From Amphritea balenae (lineage in GTDB: Bacteria; Pseudomonadota; Gammaproteobacteria; Pseudomonadales; Balneatricaceae): 64,000 nt of DNA. Shown piece by piece: positions 9,063-16,983 of this stretch (its first letter is position 1; the number at the start of each line of letters is the position of its first letter). The DNA lies in NCBI RefSeq assembly GCF_003858655.1, contig NZ_RQXV01000002.1, positions 124,001-188,000 of the forward strand, read 5' to 3'. Below the pieces are notes generated by a model. That model saw only the letters and a program-made list of their open reading frames with translations, did no database searches and was not told the DNA's origin. The position numbers and the translations under genes are program-made.

Positions 9063-9749
9063 CTAGTTGCTCATCGTCTCGTCAAGCGCCCGGCTAGGGC
9101 TTAGCAGGTGCTGCTTAATCAATTTTGTTGCCCCGTCAGCGTCACGGTTCAGCAGCGCATCGATCAGGCGCATATGTTCTTGCTGATTGGCTTCGAAGAA
9201 AAGCTGATCTGCCATATTCTTTTTTAGCCATAGGTTGCGATATCGGGACGCCTTTTCATAAAGCGAGCGACGTACATGGAGTAGGGCGGGCGACTGACAG
9301 CCGGCTGCGATAGCGGTATGGAATGCCTGGTGACGACGCTCCCACTCTTGCGGATCTTTCTCGACCTGAGCGCCAAACTTTTTCAATTTATGGGCAGCGG
9401 CCATAATATTCGCTTCCCACTCATCATCGCCGCGCTCGATAGCCTGACTGATACAGAGCGCCTCGATCTCGGCCCGGGTTTGGTAGATATCCTGCATCTC
9501 TTCACGGGATATAGGGTGCACCTTAAAGCCGCGTTGGTTTTCAACGACCACCAACTGCTCAATGAGTAGTTGTGAAAGCGCTTCACGAAGCGGACTTACC
9601 CCAACCTGATAGCGTTCCTTCAAACGGGCCATTTTTAGCTTCTCACCCGGTTTGAAGTAGCCGGTGAGGATATCCTGCTTTAACTGACCTACCACTTTCA
9701 GGGCAGAATTATCCCGGCTGTCATCTGGCGCTGTATTTCTGTCTGTCAT
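9063..9749 (-). CDS. csiR: GntR/FadR-type repressor CsiR
   Basis: A 228-aa regulator with an N-terminal GntR winged helix (residues 18-85: LKQDILTGYFKPGEKLKMAR, GVSPLREALSQLLIEQLV) and an all-helical FCD effector domain. It is divergent from csiD-lhgO, the arrangement expected for CsiR, the glutarate-responsive repressor of that pathway. In E. coli csiR lies at the far end of csiD-lhgO-gabDTP, so the divergent position here is a local variant, and gabDTP are absent. A 14-bp perfect palindrome between the two start codons is the best operator candidate. Confidence 0.85.
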   Translation of the reverse strand: MTDRNTAPDDSRDNSALKVVGQLKQDILTGYFKPGEKLKMARLKERYQVGVSPLREALSQLLIEQLVVVENQRGFKVHPISREEMQDIYQTRAEIEALCISQAIERGDDEWEANIMAAAHKLKKFGAQVEKDPQEWERRHQAFHTAIAAGCQSPALLHVRRSLYEKASRYRNLWLKKNMADQLFFEANQQEHMRLIDALLNRDADGATKLIKQHLLSPSRALDETMSN

Positions 9750-9880
9750 GATTTATAAGGCCTAATAGGCTGTTTTTTAAAGCATTTATTGAAGATGGTC
9801 TGGGATTTTAACACGATATTCTAAGTTGCCGACATTTAATAGTTAAGTCTGGCATTGAAATAAATATTGACGATTATCAA

Positions 9881-9894
9881 TAATGTCGACATTA
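9881..9894. promoter_or_regulatory. Candidate CsiR operator
   Basis: TAATGTCGACATTA is a perfect 14-bp palindrome in the 280-bp divergent csiR/csiD region. A related half, GCCGACATTTA, lies about 50 bp to the left near 9829. The link to CsiR is inferred from position only. Confidence 0.45.
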
Positions 9895-10029
9895 TCTCAT
9901 CTCGTCGATGTTGTGTTGATCCAGATCAGGGTCTGACGGCAGTTAAAAGTAAAAAAGGATTCCCGCTAGGGATGTTATCTCTACAGAGAATCCGCTGAAC
10001 AAAACGAATACAGTTTTGGAGAGAAAAAA

Positions 10030-10980
10030 ATGACAGCTCTACTGCGTGAAGTTGAAGCCACTGAACCACAAGGTTTTTCCGTTGCCCCTTTTGCCGCTAA
10101 CAAGCGTCTGCAAGTTGTTACTCTGACTGCAGAGACAATTGCAGCCTTTGATCAGGCTATTGCTGAGTGGCCATTGCAGGCGCTGGAATATAAGCCATTT
10201 TTACGTTATGCCGTGGCGGACAAGTTAGATGCGCTTACCGGTTATAGCCTGGGCAAATTTCTTAATGCAACGATGCGTGATCGTGATACTGCGGCTTTCC
10301 TGCTGCAGTATGAAGGTCAGCCTGAAGTGACCGAAGGTGAGCTGCGTACAGAGTTTGAAATTAAACTATCGACCGCTATCTCTCATATTATCGGTTTGCC
10401 TAACCTTGATGCGATGTATGGAAAATACTACGCCCGCTTTACCGTACTGAATGATGACAATTCTGACAGTTACCTGCGTCAGGCTCATCGCCGGATGGAA
10501 CTGCATAATGACGGTACTTACGTAAATGAGCGTACCGATTATGTGCTTATGCAGAAACTGGGTGAAGCGAACATGGAAGGCGGTGAGTCATTGCTGCTGC
10601 ACATGGATGACTGGGCTGATCTGGATAAGTTCTATCGTCATCCTCTGGCGAAGCAGGATATCGTTTGGGGTGCGCCAAAGTCTAAGAATGTTGAAACTAA
10701 AGTTAAGCACCCGATCTTTTTTGAAGAAGACAAGAATGGTAAACCGCACATGCTGTTTATCGATCAGTTCGCTGAGCCACAGAATATGGCTGAGGGTATC
10801 TACCTGTATGAGATGGGTGAGTCCATTGAAGCGGATGAGAACTTTTTCCGTGTACGCCTGCCGGTGGGGTCTATGTTAGTCGTTCAGAACCATTGCTGGT
10901 TGCACGGCCGTGATAAGTTTGTATCCCATCCTGAACTAAGCCGTGAGCTGCTGCGTCAGCGTGGTCACTTTACTAAGTAA
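10030..10980 (+). CDS. glaH: Glutarate 2-hydroxylase (CsiD/GlaH)
   Basis: A 316-aa Fe(II)/2-oxoglutarate dioxygenase of the CsiD family that hydroxylates glutarate to L-2-hydroxyglutarate. The iron-binding HxD is visible in MELHNDGTYV (about residue 160) and the distal histidine in NHCWLHGRDKF (about residue 290). Length agrees with the E. coli protein (325 aa). The ATG follows a GGAGAG SD. The next gene encodes the oxidase that consumes the product, so the pair converts glutarate, a lysine breakdown product, back to 2-oxoglutarate. A hairpin terminator lies between the two genes, which may lower expression of the second. Confidence 0.92.
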   Translation: MTALLREVEATEPQGFSVAPFAANKRLQVVTLTAETIAAFDQAIAEWPLQALEYKPFLRYAVADKLDALTGYSLGKFLNATMRDRDTAAFLLQYEGQPEVTEGELRTEFEIKLSTAISHIIGLPNLDAMYGKYYARFTVLNDDNSDSYLRQAHRRMELHNDGTYVNERTDYVLMQKLGEANMEGGESLLLHMDDWADLDKFYRHPLAKQDIVWGAPKSKNVETKVKHPIFFEEDKNGKPHMLFIDQFAEPQNMAEGIYLYEMGESIEADENFFRVRLPVGSMLVVQNHCWLHGRDKFVSHPELSRELLRQRGHFTK

Positions 10981-11004
10981 TATCCTTGCTTGCTGCGATA
11001 TAAT

Positions 11005-11038
11005 ACGGCGGATTGACTCGGGTCTATCCGCCGTTTTG
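11005..11038 (+). terminator. Hairpin terminator between csiD and lhgO
   Basis: ACGGCGGAT, 12-base loop, ATCCGCCGT, then TTTG. It lies within the 97-bp csiD-lhgO gap, so it may only attenuate read-through into lhgO. Confidence 0.7.
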
Positions 11039-11077
11039 TTATTCAGATTTTTAAGTTGTAACGGGTAAAAAAATATC

Positions 11078-12292
11078 ATGACATACGATTATATTATTAT
11101 CGGCGGCGGTATCGTCGGCATGTCTACCGGCTGGCAGTTAAAACACCGCTTTCCAGATGCATCAATTTTGTTGTTAGAGAAAGAGTCTGTTTATTCTAAG
11201 CATCAGACCGGGCATAACAGTGGTGTTATCCATGCGGGTGTTTACTACGCACCTGGCAGCCTTAAGGCTCAGTTCTGTAAGGCGGGTGTTGCGGCGACGA
11301 TGAAGTTCTGCGACGAGAATAATGTACCCTACGACCAGTGCGGCAAACTGTTGGTTGCAACTAATGCATTGGAAGTAGAGCGTATGCAGGCGCTATATGA
11401 ACGCTGCGAGACTAACGGTATCGATGTTGAGCTGCTTGATGCTGCACAGTTAAAAGCGCGTGAACCGAATATTGTGGGTGAAGGGGCGATTCTGGTTAAA
11501 GAGACGGCCATTGTTAACTATCAGCAAGTAACTACCAAGATGGCGGAGCGCTTTGTTGAAATGGGAGGCGATGCCCGTCTTAATCATAAAGTGGTTGGTC
11601 TCACTGAAACAGCAGATGAGGTTAAAGTGGAAGCCGTACACAACGGTGAGAATCTAAGCTTTAAGGGCAAGTTCCTGATTACCTGTTCGGGCCTTATGGC
11701 GGACCGTACCACTAAGATGCTGGGAATCGATACTGACTTCCAGATCATTCCATTCCGTGGTGAGTACTATAAACTGCCGGAAAAATACAATCAGATCGTT
11801 AATCACCTTATCTATCCAATCCCAGATCCGGATCTGCCATTTTTGGGGGTACATCTTACCCGAATGATCGACGGCTCAGTGACTGTTGGTCCGAATGCGG
11901 TGCAGGGCTGGAAGCGGGAAGGTTACGGCAAGATCAATATCAGTCCAAGAGATATCTGGGATATGGTGACCTTTTCCGGTTTCTGGAAAGTACTTAAAAC
12001 CCATATTAAAACCGGTATTGTGGAAACTAAGAATTCCCTCTGGAAACCGGGTTATCTGAAACTGGTTCAGAAGTATTGTCCGCAGTTGAAAGTACAGGAT
12101 CTGCAACATTATCCGGCGGGTATTCGCGCCCAGGCTGTGATGAAAGATGGCTCGTTGGTGCATGACTTCCTGTTTGCTGAAAGTTCACGTTCACTGCATG
12201 TTTGTAATGCACCTTCGCCAGCGGCTACGTCAGCTATTCCTATCGGTGAATATATTTGTGAAAAAGTGATAGAGCAGACCCGTATTTTGTAA
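11078..12292 (+). CDS. lhgO: L-2-hydroxyglutarate oxidase (LhgO)
   Basis: A 404-aa FAD-dependent oxidase. The N-terminal dinucleotide-binding motif is YDYIIIGGGIVGMSTGWQL, followed by GHNSGVIHAGVYYAPGSLKA, a strong LhgO/L2HGDH signature; the C-terminal FAD contact IRAQAVMKDG is present. It oxidises L-2-hydroxyglutarate to 2-oxoglutarate and is membrane associated in E. coli, passing electrons to quinone. It lies directly downstream of csiD. An AACGGGT stretch is the only SD-like sequence before the ATG. Length is normal. Confidence 0.92.
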   Translation: MTYDYIIIGGGIVGMSTGWQLKHRFPDASILLLEKESVYSKHQTGHNSGVIHAGVYYAPGSLKAQFCKAGVAATMKFCDENNVPYDQCGKLLVATNALEVERMQALYERCETNGIDVELLDAAQLKAREPNIVGEGAILVKETAIVNYQQVTTKMAERFVEMGGDARLNHKVVGLTETADEVKVEAVHNGENLSFKGKFLITCSGLMADRTTKMLGIDTDFQIIPFRGEYYKLPEKYNQIVNHLIYPIPDPDLPFLGVHLTRMIDGSVTVGPNAVQGWKREGYGKINISPRDIWDMVTFSGFWKVLKTHIKTGIVETKNSLWKPGYLKLVQKYCPQLKVQDLQHYPAGIRAQAVMKDGSLVHDFLFAESSRSLHVCNAPSPAATSAIPIGEYICEKVIEQTRIL

Positions 12293-12370
12293 GAGAGGTG
12301 TATTCTAAGGCCAGCGCTTAGTCAGACCAACAGTAGTACTGACTTGAGTGTGGTTTGCGGTCGCAGTAAC

Positions 12371-12400
12371 AAAAAAGAGAGCCAGTGGCTCTCTTTTTTT
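12371..12400. terminator. Bidirectional terminator between lhgO and the zinc-ribbon gene
   Basis: AAAAAGAGAGCC, loop AGT, GGCTCTCTTTTT with A- and T-runs on the two sides, between convergent genes. A nearly identical hairpin occurs at 35711-35738. Confidence 0.85.
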
Positions 12401-12410
12401 ATGTTGAAAC

Positions 12411-12510
12411 TCAGGCGTTGCTCTTGTTGAAGATAAGCGTTGCTGTCGTTGAAGTTAAGCGTTGCTCTTGTTGGAAGTTAAGCGTTTCTCTTGTTGGAAG
12501 TTAAGCGTTG
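12411..12510 (-). repeat. Tandem 22-23-bp repeat at the 3' end of the zinc-ribbon gene
   Basis: Read on the minus strand, the unit AACGCTTAACTTCCAACAAG plus AGC/AGA recurs about four times, with 22- and 23-bp variants. The first copy contains the stop codon of the gene ending at 12501, and the rest run into the terminator. Each unit brings a TAA codon, so duplication does not alter the protein. Confidence 0.8.
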
Positions 12511-13262
12511 CTATTAGCTTCAATCGACTGCGTCAGATCCTGGATGACAGTCTGAATATCGCCAGAGCGGGTGTAAAGCTCCATTTTTGCACCGCCGACA
12601 CCTGTTACTTCTAGGGCTGCTTTACGAGACATAATGCCAAGAATGATCAAAGCCGTAGTGATGATATACAAAAATGGTTCTTGCAACATGAAGCCTGTGG
12701 CAAAGCCTGAAGCACCCAGTACATAGAGCCAGTAATGTCCATTAGATGATGATTTGCTGAATTCTGCAATGCGCTCAGGATTGATGGTAAAGTTCATATC
12801 GATGAACATGTTCTTACCCTGATATACCACTAAATCATCCTGCTTTATGGAGTCATGATAGCGTTGGCTAACCTTCTCCATATCCTCCTCTATCTCAGTA
12901 ATATTACCGGTACTGGCGATTAGTCCTTTATCATTATAGATAAAACCGAGAATAAACAAACCGGCGACGGTTATACCGACAGCGATCGGCCAGTCAAAGC
13001 TAAGCCAGCCAAAAATGATAGCAAATGCAACAGGAAGTCCGATAACTACCCAGACCCAGTTACGGGTTTTGGTACTCGACATTGCGGCGATTTCAGCCAA
13101 TACAAAATTTGATCCGCCGGCTTTAAACAGTTCTTTCTTTTCCTGTTTAGGTTTTGCTACTGGGGCAGATGCAAGGGGTTGTTGTGGGTGTCCGCAGGTC
13201 GGACAGGATATTGCAGCATCAGATATCTGATTACTGCCCTCAGAGCAGGATATTAGAGCCAT
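12501..13262 (-). CDS. Zinc-ribbon membrane protein, unknown function
   Basis: A 253-aa protein. The N-terminus is a zinc-ribbon-like motif (residues 1-25, CSEGSNQISDAAISCPTCG), in which the usual first CxxC has become a single cysteine followed by SEG. Hydrophobic segments lie at about residues 70-110 and 180-215. A middle cytoplasmic part (residues 120-175) and a C-terminal DIQTVIQDLTQSIE segment resemble membrane proteins with PH-like domains. The ATG follows AAGGA. It is convergent with lhgO and its stop codon lies in the tandem repeat. I do not recognise a specific function. Confidence 0.65.
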   Translation of the reverse strand: MALISCSEGSNQISDAAISCPTCGHPQQPLASAPVAKPKQEKKELFKAGGSNFVLAEIAAMSSTKTRNWVWVVIGLPVAFAIIFGWLSFDWPIAVGITVAGLFILGFIYNDKGLIASTGNITEIEEDMEKVSQRYHDSIKQDDLVVYQGKNMFIDMNFTINPERIAEFSKSSSNGHYWLYVLGASGFATGFMLQEPFLYIITTALIILGIMSRKAALEVTGVGGAKMELYTRSGDIQTVIQDLTQSIEANSNA

Positions 13263-13543
13263 TTTTCTTCCTTAAAATCTTACTAATCCAGAAAACTACA
13301 GGGCAGCTTACGTGCGACAGAGTATCAATTTGTGCACTGCGGAACAATGTCTTAAGAAAACTTAATGTATGTAGATCAAAGTGTATAAATGAGGGGAGCT
13401 AGGATTAGAATTTACACGGCGACTAATTAATCCTGCCGGGCTGGAGTTAAGTCTATAACCTTTAGATCTTTGCTTTTTCGATTATGTCGGTCTGTACTGA
13501 TGTGTACCGGGTATAGAATGGAATCTTCCCCTTTGAGGTGGCT

Positions 13544-14788
13544 ATGTTGTACAGATGTTTATTGATACTCTGGCTGTACTGTTCGGTGAATGTGCAGGCA
13601 TGGGCGGTGGAGCACCCTGTTATTTTTAAGAGTCTGGTTGAACAGAGTCAACCGGATAAGGCTGGGCCGGGACAAGCCTTTTACACTCTTGAGCAGGCAA
13701 TTGACTATTATCAGCAATTGAACTGGCAACATCGCTGGCCTCAGTTAGCGGAAGGGCCGTTGTTACGTGAAGGGGATCGCAACCCTCAAATAGCAACGCT
13801 ACGCCAGCAGCTATTTCTGTTGGGGGATTATCCCCGGCTCACAACACTGACACGGGACTCCCAACGGTTTGATCAGACGCTGACCCTGGCGTTAAAACGG
13901 TTCCAACAACGTCACGGAGCTAAGGTTGATGGCATTCTCGGTCCAGACAGTCGCTCGATGCTCAATGTTCCGCCTATTCAGCGAATTAATCAGTTAATTG
14001 TTAATCAATATCGGATAAAAGCTTTTTCTGAAACTGCAGGGCAGCGCTACCTGCAGGTCAATATTCCAGAGTTTCGGCTCCGGTTTATTAACGGTGGTGA
14101 AGTCCTGTTACAGATGAAAACAATCGTTGGACGAAAAAAGCGTAAAACACCGGTATTCACTACTGAGATTCAGGCATTGATTCTTAACCCCTCATGGACA
14201 GTACCAAAGAGTATTGCCTGGAAGGACATTATTCCGGTATGGATGCAAAAACCTAACTATCCCGAGCGACTTAATTTGCAAGTAGCAAGGGGCTGGGGTG
14301 AGCAACGGGAGCTGCTAAATAGCAGTGAAATTGATCCAGAGTCGATGTATCTGGGGCGAAATTATACTTACTTCTGGGAAGCCCCCGGGCCGGATAATAC
14401 ATTAGGCCGGTTAAAGTTTATGTCCCGCAGTCGTTATGCTATTTATCTTCATGATACCTCGGCTCCCGGCTTGTTTAATGAGCCGCATCGGGCATTCAGT
14501 TCAGGCTGTATTCGCGTTGAAAAAGCCCAGTTACTGGCTGAACGTTTACTGGAAGTCGATAGTCCGCAGCAATCCGGTTTACTAACTGAAATGTTGGCAA
14601 CAACTGAAACCGGTGAGATCCACCTGAGACAGCCTGTCGCTGTTCATATGACATACTGGACTGCCTGGATAGATCAGTCCGGGGTATTAAATTTCCGTAA
14701 CGACATCTATAAACGGGATAGCTGGGAGTTAACTCAGTTAACCGGCAGTGCTCAAAACGAGGCCATGGTGCCACAAGCAGTTGATTAA
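13544..14788 (+). CDS. L,D-transpeptidase of the YcbB/LdtD family
   Basis: A 414-aa periplasmic cell-wall enzyme forming 3-3 peptidoglycan cross-links. A signal peptide occupies about residues 1-22 (LYRCLLILWLYCSVNVQAWA). A peptidoglycan-binding domain spans about residues 80-145 (LKRFQQRHGAKVDGILGPDS). The catalytic YkuD domain follows, with HRAFSSGCIRVEKA holding the nucleophilic cysteine. The frame is open from a GTG at 13538, but GAGG precedes the ATG at 13544, which I prefer. The protein is shorter than E. coli LdtD (about 615 aa). The next gene is YcbK-like, the same order as in E. coli. Confidence 0.88.
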   Translation: MLYRCLLILWLYCSVNVQAWAVEHPVIFKSLVEQSQPDKAGPGQAFYTLEQAIDYYQQLNWQHRWPQLAEGPLLREGDRNPQIATLRQQLFLLGDYPRLTTLTRDSQRFDQTLTLALKRFQQRHGAKVDGILGPDSRSMLNVPPIQRINQLIVNQYRIKAFSETAGQRYLQVNIPEFRLRFINGGEVLLQMKTIVGRKKRKTPVFTTEIQALILNPSWTVPKSIAWKDIIPVWMQKPNYPERLNLQVARGWGEQRELLNSSEIDPESMYLGRNYTYFWEAPGPDNTLGRLKFMSRSRYAIYLHDTSAPGLFNEPHRAFSSGCIRVEKAQLLAERLLEVDSPQQSGLLTEMLATTETGEIHLRQPVAVHMTYWTAWIDQSGVLNFRNDIYKRDSWELTQLTGSAQNEAMVPQAVD

Positions 14789-14861
14789 ATTCTGTACAGC
14801 GAGGGTGAGTTAATGGATAATCACTGGCTGAAATTTGATCAACTTACTACGTTCTCTGATA

Positions 14862-15482
14862 ATGACAAATACGAAACATTCGCGCAGGCAGTTTCTGCGC
14901 AAGATGGGACTGCTTTCCGCCGGTGCAGCCCTTTCTTCACCAGCGGTTGCTGCAACTGTAACTTCCTCTGCCAGCCCGTCTCTTGCTTCACCGGTTGCTC
15001 TTGCATCGACTCATAAGTCGTTAGCTATCGACTCAGATATGACGTTAGCATTCAATAACCTGCATACAGGCGAGTCCCTGAAAACAACTTTCTTTGCTGA
15101 AGGACAGTTTATCGATGAAGGAATACAGGCGATCAGCTATCTGCTGCGGGATCATCGGAATAATCAGGTAGGCTTGATGAACCCCGAGCTGATGGTGATG
15201 TTGCATGATTTGCAGCAAACACTGGGGGCAACCAAGCCTTTTGAGGTGATTTCAGGTTACCGCTCTGCCGAAACTAATGCGTTGTTAAGTCAACGTAGTA
15301 ACAAGGTGGCTAAGAAAAGCTTACATATGCAGGGTAAGGCGATTGATATCCGAATTCCCGGTATACAGTTAACGAATGTGCATACGGCTGCGCGGCAGAT
15401 GAATCAGGGGGGAGTCGGGCTTTATACCCGCAGCAACTTTGTTCATCTGGATACGGGGCGGCCCAGGTTCTGGGGTAGCTAA
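14862..15482 (+). CDS. YcbK-like DUF882/M15-type murein peptidase, Tat-exported
   Basis: A 206-aa exported protein. The Tat signal is explicit (SRRQFLRKMGLLSAGAALSS). The mature part carries the M15-like DUF882 core: EVISGYRSAETNALL, KSLHMQGKAIDIRIPG and FVHLDTG give the zinc-ligand pattern HxxxxxxxD...H. The frame is open to a TTG at 14835, but the ATG at 14862 places the Tat signal correctly. Neither start has a clear SD, whereas an ATG at 14813 in another frame does; see the findings. It lies 73 bp downstream of the L,D-transpeptidase, suggesting joint action on peptidoglycan. Confidence 0.8.
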   Translation: MTNTKHSRRQFLRKMGLLSAGAALSSPAVAATVTSSASPSLASPVALASTHKSLAIDSDMTLAFNNLHTGESLKTTFFAEGQFIDEGIQAISYLLRDHRNNQVGLMNPELMVMLHDLQQTLGATKPFEVISGYRSAETNALLSQRSNKVAKKSLHMQGKAIDIRIPGIQLTNVHTAARQMNQGGVGLYTRSNFVHLDTGRPRFWGS

Positions 15483-15493
15483 GCCGCCGGTCT

Positions 15494-15517
15494 GTGTTTG
15501 CCCTATTGGGCAAACAC
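15494..15517. terminator. Hairpin shared by convergent ycbK-like and purU genes
   Basis: GTGTTTGCCC, loop TATT, GGGCAAACAC: a perfect 10-bp stem that includes the purU stop codon at 15503. No long T-run follows on either side, so it may act as a barrier or a 3'-end stabiliser. Confidence 0.55.
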
Positions 15518-16360
15518 GACAGTCCTGTTTCCGTTCAGGAAAACCCTTTGTTCTACATGCTGTCGTACGGCCCGGGTCAGGGTTACACGCTCAATATCTC
15601 GTCCTTTGGCGACCAGATCGTCCGGATAGTAGGCATGGTCTACTGAATCAATTCCCTGAGCAATAATTGGCCCTTCGTCCAGGTCATCGTTGATATAGTG
15701 GGCTGTTGCTCCGACCGTTTTCACACCTTTTTCATAGGCCTGATGATAAGGTTTGGCACCTTTGAATCCTGGCAGCAGTGAGTGATGTATATTGATCGCC
15801 CAGCCTTCGAGCTTCTGACACATTTCTGCTGATAGCACCTGCATGTAGCGCGCCAGTACAACCAGTTCTGCGTTACTCTCTTGGATTATCTGCCAGATCT
15901 GAGCTTCCTGTTGGGGCTTGGTATCAGCAGTGATTGGCAGGTGATGAAAAGGGATATCATACCAACCTGCCAGCTCTTTAAGGTCTGGATGATTTGAAAT
16001 AATAGCCGGAATCTCGATATTCAGGGATCCCATCTTATATTGATAGAGCAGGTCATTGAGACAGTGGTCAAACTTCGAAACCAGCATAATAACTCTGGGT
16101 TTGTAGTCTGCCGGACGTAATTCCCAGCTCATTTCAAACTCACTGGCCCGTTCACTGAACTGCTGTCGGAAATCATCTTCTTTGAGGGCTGACTCTGCGT
16201 TGAAACAGGCACGGATAAAGAAGCGATTACTGTGACTATCGTCGAACGAGTGAAGTTCTGTTACATAGAGTTGATGCTGGCGTAGTAAGCCGGTTACCGC
16301 ATCAATAGTACCAAGGCGACTGGGACATTGGGCGGTAAGTATCCAGTGCTGATCTGACAT
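15503..16360 (-). CDS. purU: Formyltetrahydrofolate deformylase
   Basis: A 285-aa cytosolic enzyme that hydrolyses 10-formyl-THF to THF and formate, balancing one-carbon pools and supplying formate for PurT. An N-terminal ACT-type domain (residues 1-80) precedes the formyltransferase fold. Active-site motifs are INIHHSLLPGFKGAKPYHQA and INDDLDEGPIIAQ. The frame extends to 16399, but AGGAG eight bases before the ATG at 16360 decides the start, which also matches the family length of about 280. Confidence 0.93.
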   Translation of the reverse strand: MSDQHWILTAQCPSRLGTIDAVTGLLRQHQLYVTELHSFDDSHSNRFFIRACFNAESALKEDDFRQQFSERASEFEMSWELRPADYKPRVIMLVSKFDHCLNDLLYQYKMGSLNIEIPAIISNHPDLKELAGWYDIPFHHLPITADTKPQQEAQIWQIIQESNAELVVLARYMQVLSAEMCQKLEGWAINIHHSLLPGFKGAKPYHQAYEKGVKTVGATAHYINDDLDEGPIIAQGIDSVDHAYYPDDLVAKGRDIERVTLTRAVRQHVEQRVFLNGNRTVVFAQ

Positions 16361-16480
16361 AGTTAAGCTCCTGCACGGAAACCTGAGATTGGTTCCCATA
16401 AAAGTATCTAAGATAAAAATTATCTAAGCTAAATTATAGCCAGGATGTGCAGGTCCTAACGTACTAACTGATTCTAAACA

Positions 16481-16506
16481 AAAAACGCGCCTGATGGCGC
16501 GTTTTT
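16481..16506. terminator. Bidirectional terminator upstream of purU
   Basis: AAAAACGCGCC, loop TGAT, GGCGCGTTTTT. It lies between the 106-aa gene stop codon (16516) and the purU promoter, and mainly terminates the former. Confidence 0.85.
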
Positions 16507-16515
16507 TAATATTTA

Positions 16516-16836
16516 TTATTCAAACACTATTCGCAGTGGTTCGCCAAAGTCATCATAGATAACTTTTTTACGGTTACTGCTTTGTTTGATGCTGGTTGAT
16601 ACTGCAGGTTTTTGCCGGGACGGTTTACGCGAATCAATCTGCGCCAGAACATTGTTGAGCGGGGTACGCTCCTGACGTTGTGGATTGAGTATAAAACCGG
16701 CGTTGCGGTATGAGCCGTTGACCAGACCAGTCGCGCCATTATCAACTTCATCGACATGACCGCCCTGTTGCAGGAAGGCCTGAGTCTGTTGCATTAACTG
16801 CTCACGCAGTTCAGCTTTGGTTGGGCGTTTGATCAT
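16516..16836 (-). CDS. Small hypothetical protein
   Basis: A 106-aa soluble, basic protein with no membrane segment. The N-terminus (MIKRPTKAELREQLMQQTQA) is helical. The middle has NGSYRNAGFILNPQRQERTPLNNV and the end is IYDDFGEPLRIVFE. I do not recognise the family. The frame is open to a TTG at 16869, but the ATG at 16836 is the more natural start. A strong terminator follows, and composition is like the neighbours, so it is probably a real gene. Confidence 0.6.
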   Translation of the reverse strand: MIKRPTKAELREQLMQQTQAFLQQGGHVDEVDNGATGLVNGSYRNAGFILNPQRQERTPLNNVLAQIDSRKPSRQKPAVSTSIKQSSNRKKVIYDDFGEPLRIVFE

Positions 16837-16983
16837 TTCTGGCACCAGGATTGTGTAAATAACAGCCAATTATGCACTATTGAGGGATCGATTGGCAAAA
16901 AAGATCCCCCATTTTGTTGATGTAGCTATCTTTAATAGCTGCTTTCTGTTGATTTATGTCTGTTATTTCATCCGCTTAGAGGT

